From a bacterium (GTDB taxonomy: Bacteria > Acidobacteriota > HRBIN11 > JAKEFK01), in assembly GCA_022616075.1 (NCBI GenBank), contig JAKEFK010000236.1, positions 1 to 43,912 of the forward strand: a stretch of 43,912 bases of DNA. Reading direction: 5' to 3'. The first letter of the stretch is position 1, and each line of letters starts with the position of its first letter. The notes under the pieces are model-generated. The model saw only the letters and a list, made by a program, of their open reading frames with translations, was not told the origin of the DNA and did not search any database. Position numbers and translations under genes: made by a program. Shown here piece after piece: positions 1-6,226 of the stretch.

Positions 1-1205
1 ATTCCATTTTGCGGTTCGCCGACATCATGGCCGTAAAATCCGGCATACCTTACTTCTAAAATGGTGTTGCTATTCAAAGTGGAAGTCCACAGAACATTGG
101 GTGTGGGGTTGCTTCCCGTTTCTACAAGAGCGGTTTCAATCGGTTTATTGACTGTCACCGGTTCCGGAATGTTGTAGTAATCGTTATGCAAACTGAAGTG
201 CAGATTGTTGGTCTTATTTATGTCGTACGTAAATTTAAAAAAGTAACGGTCATCATCTTCTTTGACAGGTGATTCAGGGGGCGTTCCTGGTTGCGAAAAA
301 TGCTCGCGCCTGGTTTGCACACCGCCAAAGAACCAGAGTTTGTCTTTTAAAATCGGTCCGCCAATTTGAGCCGTAAGATCCGTATAGCGTTCGCGATGGT
401 AAGGAATCCCATCGATTTCGGCGTTATTTCCGGTCAGGCCCTGAGTCTGAAAAAAGAAATTTGCGTCACCATGAAATTCATTTCCGCCTGATTTTGTTAC
501 GACGTTAATGACTGCTCCCTGGTAGTTTCCATATTCAGCCGGCGCCCCGATATCCAGTATTTCGATTTCCTCAATGATATCAGTGTTGGGCCAGGGCCAG
601 GCGGCTCCAGTCAGAGCAGACGTAAGATCGGTTCCATCCATTTGATACGCGTTTTCGTTCGTGTTGGAACCAAGAATCGAATGCGCAAAGGCTGTGTTGT
701 CAAAGCGCATCGGAGAGGAGCCTGGCGCCATCTGGACGAAATCGAAGAACGTAAAGCGCGCGATCGGAGTGTTCTCTATGTATTCTTGCGTATAGTTCGT
801 GGAAAATCCAGGCTTGGTAGGATCGACAAGTGGAGTTTCACCGCTAATCACCATTTGTTCGGTTACCTGAGATAGCCTCAATGTAGTGTTCTGCTCAACG
901 GTGCTTCCTAACACTACACGAACCTGATCGTGAACAATGGTTTGAAAGCCACCCATTTCGAAGGTCAGAGAGTATGTCCCAGGCGGCAACGCAGGAAAAC
1001 GGTAACCACCATCTCCGCTGGTGGTAATCACCTGTGGACCTCCGATCAAAGCATCGCTTTCCAGAGTAACTGTTACGCCCGGGAGAGGTCCGCCTTCTTC
1101 ATCGGTGACGTCCCCTTTGATGGATCCGGTAATGCGCTGGGCTTGAGCAAACGTCGTAATCAATAGAAGGAAGAGAGTAGCTAGGATTCTGTATCTCGTT
1201 CTCAT
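1..1205 (-). CDS. TonB-dependent receptor with carboxypeptidase-like regulatory domain, N-terminal part (runs off left edge)
   Basis: An open frame of about 401 codons runs from an ATG at 1205 to the left edge with no stop, so the C-terminal barrel is missing from the window. It starts with a signal peptide (MRTRYRILATLFLLLITTF, then AQAQ). A carboxypeptidase-regulatory-like fold follows at about residues 25-110 (GSIKGDVTDEEGGPLPGVTV, later GGYRFPALPPGTYSLTF). A plug domain comes next, with the typical ending AEYGNYQGAVINVVTKSGGN and then early barrel strands (GGPILKDKLWFFGG). This architecture is that of outer-membrane receptors expanded in Acidobacteriota, usually linked to polymer or glycan uptake; the substrate cannot be read here. 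GGAGG lies just upstream, and two ATGs are adjacent (1208 and 1205). The second gives the better spacing and was chosen. A 130-bp palindromic element lies between this gene and the next. Confidence 0.88.
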   Translation of the reverse strand, partial: MRTRYRILATLFLLLITTFAQAQRITGSIKGDVTDEEGGPLPGVTVTLESDALIGGPQVITTSGDGGYRFPALPPGTYSLTFEMGGFQTIVHDQVRVVLGSTVEQNTTLRLSQVTEQMVISGETPLVDPTKPGFSTNYTQEYIENTPIARFTFFDFVQMAPGSSPMRFDNTAFAHSILGSNTNENAYQMDGTDLTSALTGAAWPWPNTDIIEEIEILDIGAPAEYGNYQGAVINVVTKSGGNEFHGDANFFFQTQGLTGNNAEIDGIPYHRERYTDLTAQIGGPILKDKLWFFGGVQTRREHFSQPGTPPESPVKEDDDRYFFKFTYDINKTNNLHFSLHNDYYNIPEPVTVNKPIETALVETGSNPTPNVLWTSTLNSNTILEVRYAGFYGHDVGEPQNG

Positions 1206-1295
1206 CATGCCTCCAAAGAGCAAACATTCCTTCGTCCAGTAGATTTGATTCTCCCATAAACCTGCAAAACTACAAAGGCGCACTGCAGGCTAAAA

Positions 1296-1425
1296 GCTGA
1301 GCTTGTCGAAAAATCAGTTGGAGCGCGGACTTCCAGTCCGCAAAAACTTGTTTGCGCGACAAGCATTTTGCGGGCAAGATGCCCGCGCTCCACCAGGACC
1401 GCCTGGATTTTTCAACAAGCTCAGC
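1296..1425. repeat. Nested inverted-repeat element, MITE-like
   Basis: The ends are 20-bp terminal inverted repeats matching at 19 of 20 positions: 1296-1315 reads GCTGAGCTTGTCGAAAAATC and 1406-1425 is its near complement. Inside is a second palindrome, GGAGCGCGGACTTCCAGTCC onward from about 1320, matching a GCGGGC...GCGCTCC arm that ends near 1392. No coding capacity and no clear target-site duplication are visible. It occupies most of the gap between the receptor start and the aldehyde dehydrogenase stop. Confidence 0.75.
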
Positions 1426-1434
1426 CTGCGCTCC

Positions 1435-2904
1435 TTAATACCAACCGATTGGTTGTTCGTTCAAGTTGATGTAGACCTGTTTCGTTTCGAGATATTCTTC
1501 GATTCCCCAGTGGCCGAGTTCACGACCGAAACCGGATTGTTTATATCCCCCCCACGGAGCTTCAACATAAGTCGGCTGCATGTGATTGACCCAAACAATT
1601 CCGGCTTTCAGCTGTTTCACAGTGCGGATCGCCTTATAAATATCTCGCGTCCAAACCGCTGCGGCCAATCCATATTTTGAATCGTTTGCGATCCGAACAG
1701 CGTCTGCTTCATCTTCAAATGGAATTACCGAAGCAACCGGACCAAATACTTCTTCTTGACCTAACGTAGAACGATTGTCTACATCGTAATAAATTGTTGG
1801 TTGCACAAAAAAACCTTTCGCAAGCTCGCCTTCGCGCGCAAGATCGCCTCCAATGGCGACTTTCAGTTTTTCCTTCTTCGCTATTTCCATAAAATGAAGC
1901 ACGCGATCCATCTGTTCCTTATTGATCAGCGGACCCATTTTTGTTTCGCGATCCAACCCGGAACCGAGCTTGATGTTACGCGCCTTCTGAGTCATCCTCT
2001 CAACGAAACGATCGTAAATCGATTTTTGAACGAGAATCCGGCTTCCTGCCGAACAAACTTCACCCTGATTGATGAAAACTCCAAACAGGGCTCCATCCAC
2101 GGCGGCTTCAAAGTCCGCGTCCGCAAAAAAGATATTTGGTGATTTGCCACCGAGCTCCAGTGTCACACGCTTTAGAGTGTCAGCGGCGTTCTTCATAATC
2201 ATCTTTCCTACGGCAACAGACCCTGTAAATGCAATTTTGTCCACATCCGGATGAACCACAATTTCATGTCCTGCTTCCCCAAAACCCGTTACGATGTTTA
2301 CAGCGCCAGGGGGAAAACCCACATCGCCGAAACTGGAGGCCAGTTCCAAAATGGAAAGTGGAGTCTGCTCGGCTGGTTTCAACACGCAAGTGCACCCGGC
2401 CGCCAATGCCGGCGCGAGTTTCCATGCGGCCATCAACAACGGGTAGTTCCACGGAATGATTTGTCCGGCAACACCGATCGGTTCTTTGAGCGCCAGGCTG
2501 AGCGCGTTGTCCGGAACCGGTAGCACTTCGCCATGGATCTTTGTAGCAAGCCCTCCGTAATATTCAAAACAGGTGGCAACATCTCCGATATCCCCTTCCG
2601 CTTCAACGATCGGTTTTCCATTGTTCAAACATTCCAAACGAGCAAGCTCAGCCGATCGATTCCGGATGACATCCGCCAGTTTCAAGAGGGTTCGTCCGCG
2701 CTCTTGATGAGTTTTGCCGGGCCAATCACCGGAATCGAAACACCGCCGCGCCGCTGCAACCGCGCGATTGACATCTTCGCGATCCCCTTCCGGCACAAGG
2801 CCGATAACTTCCTGATTCGCAGGATTCAACGCTTCAAACGTTTTTCCTGAATGACCATTAACAAATTCACCATTGATATACATTTTGTAAGTCTTAGCTG
2901 CCAT
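1435..2904 (-). CDS. NAD(P)-dependent aldehyde dehydrogenase (betaine-aldehyde dehydrogenase-like)
   Basis: This 489-residue protein is full length for the aldehyde dehydrogenase superfamily, which oxidises aldehydes to carboxylates with NAD(P)+. The catalytic elements are all present: the oxyanion Asn in IIPWNYP (N153), the general-base Glu in LELGGKSP (E250), the nucleophile Cys in NQGEVCSAGSR (C284), and the EEVFGP motif further on. It most resembles the betaine-aldehyde, aminoaldehyde and GABA-aldehyde branch, but the true substrate cannot be set from sequence alone. AAGGAG precedes the ATG by about six bases. It is the last gene of a same-strand trio after an aminotransferase and an APC permease. 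That suggests uptake of an amine or amino acid, transamination to an aldehyde, and oxidation to the acid. This pathway reading is inference. Confidence 0.93.
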   Translation of the reverse strand: MAAKTYKMYINGEFVNGHSGKTFEALNPANQEVIGLVPEGDREDVNRAVAAARRCFDSGDWPGKTHQERGRTLLKLADVIRNRSAELARLECLNNGKPIVEAEGDIGDVATCFEYYGGLATKIHGEVLPVPDNALSLALKEPIGVAGQIIPWNYPLLMAAWKLAPALAAGCTCVLKPAEQTPLSILELASSFGDVGFPPGAVNIVTGFGEAGHEIVVHPDVDKIAFTGSVAVGKMIMKNAADTLKRVTLELGGKSPNIFFADADFEAAVDGALFGVFINQGEVCSAGSRILVQKSIYDRFVERMTQKARNIKLGSGLDRETKMGPLINKEQMDRVLHFMEIAKKEKLKVAIGGDLAREGELAKGFFVQPTIYYDVDNRSTLGQEEVFGPVASVIPFEDEADAVRIANDSKYGLAAAVWTRDIYKAIRTVKQLKAGIVWVNHMQPTYVEAPWGGYKQSGFGRELGHWGIEEYLETKQVYINLNEQPIGWY

Positions 2905-2964
2905 AAAAACTCCTTTTTCGTTGGCTATTTGACTAGTCGTACTTCCTTCTTACTTCATGAAATA

Positions 2965-2979
2965 CGGTTTGTCAAACCG
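2965..2979. promoter_or_regulatory. Perfect 15-bp inverted repeat containing a consensus -35, upstream of the aldehyde dehydrogenase
   Basis: CGGTTTG-T-CAAACCG is a perfect palindrome with a one-base centre. Read on the minus strand it contains TTGACA (2975 to 2970). A weak -10 (TAAGAA, 2952 to 2947) lies 17 bases further on. It could be an operator overlapping a promoter for the aldehyde dehydrogenase, or a short hairpin after the permease gene. It is flagged on symmetry only. Confidence 0.35.
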
Positions 2980-2987
2980 GATCAAAA

Positions 2988-4334
2988 CTATTTCGCTTTT
3001 CGACTACCCCAGAAATACAACAACACAGCCAGACCGATCATGACGACAAGACTTACGGAAACTTCCAGCAAAAATCGTGTGGGATTCTCGACTCCTGATG
3101 ACGGAACGAATACCAGAATCGCTCCAAGGGCGGTAGCGACGAATCCCAGCGCGGCCCAGACTCGATTCGTTTCCAGCTTCCAGAGACCGGCGAACAGATA
3201 GAGAAATGGAATGAGTTGAATTACAACCGAGCTGCTCAACAGTTTCTCATAAGCCTCTCGCACATTCGTACCATAGAGTGAAAGCAGGATGAGGCAACTC
3301 GAAATCACTGCCTGGACGAGTAACGCTATATACGGAGTGTTCCAGCGCGGATGTGTTTTCCCTAATGCCGGCGGCAAATAAACGCTTAACCCCATTACGA
3401 ACGGAATTCTGGCAGCACCGGACATCCAAGCCGAGCAGATGCCGAGTACAGCCGTTGAGATCAGTATTGCAACGAAAGGAATGATTCCACTCGCTCCGAG
3501 CGCGGAAGCCACCGTAGTTACTGCCTGCATCATTCCCTGAATTGCTCCCACTTCTGACGAAGGCATTGCGATTAAGAGCGCTGCAGTTCCGATCATATAC
3601 AGAAGAATGCTGATTGTTCCTCCCCAGAAAGCAGCGCGGCCAACCATTGCCTCCGGATTTTTGATTTCGTCTCCCATCACGGAGCCAAGCTCCAATCCGA
3701 CAAGCGAATACATCACAATGCTTAGAGCGGAAAAACCTCCGTAATCCGTAAAGGAAGGGACGAGCGCGCGAAGTTCAAATGGCGTTGCAGCAACGCCGTT
3801 TCTGCGAAGCATCAAGAAACCCGCAATCAGCAGTATCACAAATGTGATCCACGTCCCGAATGCGCCGATGTTGTTCAGCCACTTCCCTACTCCTAATCCA
3901 CGAATGTGTAAAAACGTGATAAGCCACAGAAAGGAAAGCGAAGCGATTGCAATAAAATTACTTCCTTCAGCAAGGCTGGCCGAGTCAGTGCCTCCTGCAT
4001 AAACAAGAACTCCCACCAAAATGAAAAGCACCGAAGGGAAATAAAAAAGATTGTTGGTCCAGTAGCACCATCCGGAGATAAACGCATGAAAATCTCCGAA
4101 CATTTCACGCGTCCAGATGTAGATTCCACCTTCTCCCGGAAAACGCTTCCCGAACTGCGCGACGGCGATGCCACACGGTATGAGGAAAAGGACAAAGGCC
4201 AGCAGCCATAAAGTCATGGAACGCCAGCCTTCGCCCGCAATTCGAGGAAGTATGTTGACGTTTACAACCGCAACAACAAGAAGAAGCGTGAGATCAAAGA
4301 GTCCAAGCTCCCGCTTTAGATGAGGTGATGTCAT
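2988..4334 (-). CDS. APC-superfamily amino acid/polyamine permease
   Basis: This 448-residue, very hydrophobic protein has about 12 predicted membrane spans and is full length for APC transporters. The first helix contains the substrate-binding region (LTLLLVVAVVNVNILPRIAG). It is followed by the family's signature-like segment RFPGEGGIYIWTREMFGDFH. Later helices include VMYSLVGLELGSVMGDEIKNP, typical of the glutamate/GABA-antiporter and amino acid branch. The role is inner-membrane uptake or exchange of an amino acid or amine; the substrate is not determined. The gene lies between an aminotransferase (upstream) and an aldehyde dehydrogenase (downstream). There is no Shine-Dalgarno sequence before the ATG, because a 55-bp palindromic repeat begins four bases upstream. 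Translation may depend on an unusual leader. Confidence 0.88.
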   Translation of the reverse strand: MTSPHLKRELGLFDLTLLLVVAVVNVNILPRIAGEGWRSMTLWLLAFVLFLIPCGIAVAQFGKRFPGEGGIYIWTREMFGDFHAFISGWCYWTNNLFYFPSVLFILVGVLVYAGGTDSASLAEGSNFIAIASLSFLWLITFLHIRGLGVGKWLNNIGAFGTWITFVILLIAGFLMLRRNGVAATPFELRALVPSFTDYGGFSALSIVMYSLVGLELGSVMGDEIKNPEAMVGRAAFWGGTISILLYMIGTAALLIAMPSSEVGAIQGMMQAVTTVASALGASGIIPFVAILISTAVLGICSAWMSGAARIPFVMGLSVYLPPALGKTHPRWNTPYIALLVQAVISSCLILLSLYGTNVREAYEKLLSSSVVIQLIPFLYLFAGLWKLETNRVWAALGFVATALGAILVFVPSSGVENPTRFLLEVSVSLVVMIGLAVLLYFWGSRKAK

Positions 4335-4338
4335 GCAG

Positions 4339-4393
4339 GTAGAGGCAGGGCTTGTCCCTGCCCTTCGCGGGCGACCACAAGGGTCGCCCCTAC
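4339..4393. repeat. Double palindrome with GTAG...CTAC ends
   Basis: Two back-to-back hairpins (AGGCAGGGC-TTGT-CCCTGCC and GGGCGACC-ACAA-GGGTCGCCC) are enclosed by GTAG and CTAC ends. Elements of this type occur as dispersed intergenic repeats in many environmental genomes. This one sits between the aminotransferase stop and the permease start, immediately beside the permease ATG. Confidence 0.75.
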
Positions 4394-4410
4394 ACGGTTT
4401 GTCTTGTCCT

Positions 4411-5754
4411 TCATCCTTGGGTTTGTTTCAACAAAGGCACGAGTTCACGGAATTTCTCAAGATGAAACTCAATGTCCTTTTCGGTGTGAGCCACGCAAAG
4501 AGTCCATTGCTCGTCCCACGCATAGGCCTGCGTCATTACTCCGCGATTCAGCATCCCGTACCACCAGACTTTCCACATTTCTGCATCCACTTCCAGCCAG
4601 TCGCGGTAGTTTTTAATTTCCCTGGAAGCAAATTGAACAGTTCCATTCACTCCCGCGCCTGCAGCGTATCCTTTCAGTCCTTCCTTTTTAAGGATGTCAT
4701 TGTAACCGTCGATCAACATTTGATTCAGCTTACTCAGCCGCGGATAAACGTCGTCTGTCAGCACTTTCGTCAGCATGGCAAGACCTGCTGCGACACCCAC
4801 AGCATTTGAATTGTAAGTTCCCGCATGAAATACGATTCCACGATCAAGCACTTCGAGCACATCCTTCCGGCCACCAAAAGCAGCCATCGGAAAACCACCC
4901 CCAATCGCTTTCGCGAGACAAATGAGGTCAGGTCTGACATTGAAATACTCACACGCGCCCCCACGGGCCAGTTTCACGCCGGTCTTCACTTCATCCATGA
5001 TGAACAAGGATCCATTTTCCTGACACATCCGGTGTACGGCCTGCAAATATCCTTTTTCCGGCATGCACACTCCGATATTCATCGGAATCGGTTCCAGAAT
5101 CACTGCGGCAACCTGGCCGGGATGTTTTCGAAAACAATTTTGCAAAGCCTCAAGATCGTTGAACGTACAGGGCACCGTATTTGCTGCAGTGCCATCAGGT
5201 ATCCCTTCAGAGGCTTTTACCATTACTGGATTCTTCGGATCGCCCGCTTTTTTGACGTCAGGCTTGTAACTGATCAGGACGGAATCGTGCACACCATGAT
5301 AACAACCTTCCATCTTGATGATTTTCTCGCGACCGGTAAACCCGCGGGCAACACGAATCGCATGCATCGTGGCTTCCGTACCCGAATTTGCAAATCTGAC
5401 TCTTTCAATCGGAAAGCGCCGGCACAATTCCTCGGCAAATTTCTGCTCCAACTCGTATGGCATTCCGTACATCGTTCCTTTTTCAAACTGGTCAGAAACG
5501 GCCTTCAATATAGCTGGATGCGCATGACCCGCCATCAATACGCCAAAACAGAGATTGTGGTCGAGATATTCATTTCCATCCAGATCCCAGAATCTGCCCC
5601 CCGAGGCATGATCCACAAAGATGGGATGCGGAGGATAGTACCGAAAATTGCTTGTGACCCCAAGAGGAATGTATTTTCTACCGTTCTCCAGTGCCGCCTT
5701 GCTTTTTGGCGTTCGTGCGGCAAACTTTTCCATTTCACTTTTAGAAGCGCTCAC
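4411..5754 (-). CDS. PLP-dependent class III aminotransferase (glutamate-1-semialdehyde aminomutase-like fold)
   Basis: This 447-residue fold-type I PLP enzyme is of the aspartate-aminotransferase-family/HemL-like group. Visible elements are the phosphate-binding segment FANSGTEATMHAIRVAR (about 121-137), YHG for ring stacking (about 152), the pyridine-nitrogen Asp in FIMDEVKTG (D254), and the Schiff-base Lys in LAKAIGGGFPM (K282). It lacks clear context for tetrapyrrole synthesis. Its neighbours, a permease and an aldehyde dehydrogenase, favour amine or amino-acid catabolism. The start chosen is GTG at 5754, because AGGAGGG sits nine bases upstream. An in-frame ATG at 5790 exists but lies before that ribosome-binding site. 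It is divergent from the small protein gene at 5897. The amino donor and acceptor are unknown. Confidence 0.9.
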   Translation of the reverse strand: MSASKSEMEKFAARTPKSKAALENGRKYIPLGVTSNFRYYPPHPIFVDHASGGRFWDLDGNEYLDHNLCFGVLMAGHAHPAILKAVSDQFEKGTMYGMPYELEQKFAEELCRRFPIERVRFANSGTEATMHAIRVARGFTGREKIIKMEGCYHGVHDSVLISYKPDVKKAGDPKNPVMVKASEGIPDGTAANTVPCTFNDLEALQNCFRKHPGQVAAVILEPIPMNIGVCMPEKGYLQAVHRMCQENGSLFIMDEVKTGVKLARGGACEYFNVRPDLICLAKAIGGGFPMAAFGGRKDVLEVLDRGIVFHAGTYNSNAVGVAAGLAMLTKVLTDDVYPRLSKLNQMLIDGYNDILKKEGLKGYAAGAGVNGTVQFASREIKNYRDWLEVDAEMWKVWWYGMLNRGVMTQAYAWDEQWTLCVAHTEKDIEFHLEKFRELVPLLKQTQG

Positions 5755-5802
5755 AATGGGGTTCCCTCCTGTAGCCCGCCATTTTAACATGAAAATAGGT
5801 GC

Positions 5803-5830
5803 TTGACTCTCGAGAACGGAGTGTTATTAA
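5803..5830 (+). promoter_or_regulatory. Candidate sigma-70-like promoter for the small tandem-repeat protein
   Basis: TTGACT (5803-5808) is followed after 16 bases by TATTAA (5825-5830) in an AT-rich stretch (TGTTATTAATATTACA). This lies about 65 bases before the ATG at 5897. The match is moderate and rests on sequence only. Confidence 0.45.
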
Positions 5831-5896
5831 TATTACATTGCCTTTTTGTAAGGCAGAGAAATAGTTACTTCATTATGAGTAAAAAAGGAGAAGAGA

Positions 5897-6139
5897 ATGG
5901 CACAAGAAAAAGTGAATCGCGCAGGAGTGAAACGGGAATCCGGATATTTGTATTTTTTGGATGCGGATGGTGACATAAGCCGCGCCCCGATGGTACGAGG
6001 ACACAGCAAGTCCCAGAAAGGCAAAACGGAGAAAGTAGCGAAGACAGCGGTCAAAAAAGAAGCTGGTTACATGTACTTCATTGATAAGGATGGGGACGTA
6101 GCCCGCACGAAAATGGCACGGGGCGGCAAGAAGCGCTAA
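5897..6139 (+). CDS. Small basic protein with duplicated GYxYFxDxDGD motif, function unknown
   Basis: This 80-residue, Lys/Arg-rich protein is made of two copies of a unit of about 25 residues. Copy 1 (about 11-35) contains GYLYFLDADGDISRAPMVRG and copy 2 (about 52-76) contains GYMYFIDKDGDVARTKMARG. A basic linker joins them, and the protein ends in GGKKR. It has no signal peptide or membrane segment. The acidic loop DxDGD in each copy looks loosely like a calcium-loop start but is not a full EF-hand. The basic tails could bind nucleic acid or ribosomes. AAGGAG lies six bases before the ATG, and a promoter candidate is upstream. It appears to be monocistronic, since the next gene is on the opposite strand. 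I recall similar small proteins in environmental bacteria but know of no assigned function. Confidence 0.85.
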   Translation: MAQEKVNRAGVKRESGYLYFLDADGDISRAPMVRGHSKSQKGKTEKVAKTAVKKEAGYMYFIDKDGDVARTKMARGGKKR

Positions 6140-6149
6140 TCTTTGAAGC

Positions 6150-6226
6150 AACCACAGATGAACACAGCTGAACACCGATAAAAATTAGCTTTACCATCTG
6201 TGTTTATCTGTGTTCATCTGTGGTTT
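6150..6226. repeat. Long palindrome of the GAACACAGAT type
   Basis: The left arm is AACCACAGATGAACACAG onward (6150-6175). The right arm (6200-6226) is nearly its complement (TGTGTTCATCTGTGGTTT), and the loop is short and AT-rich. It separates two convergent genes, and its right end reaches the stop codon of the sulfatase-like gene. It could act as a bidirectional transcription terminator, although no T-run follows. Confidence 0.8.

Noticed and set aside
1205-1393. Short minus-strand frame across the 1296-1425 repeat
   Set aside because: It is made mostly of repeat sequence and lies upstream of the receptor start in another frame; no ribosome-binding site or family resemblance.
4825-5787. 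Long plus-strand open frame (320 codons) opposite the aminotransferase
   Set aside because: It is exactly antisense to a clear PLP enzyme, has no recognisable domain and no ribosome-binding site, and reflects codon bias of the true gene.
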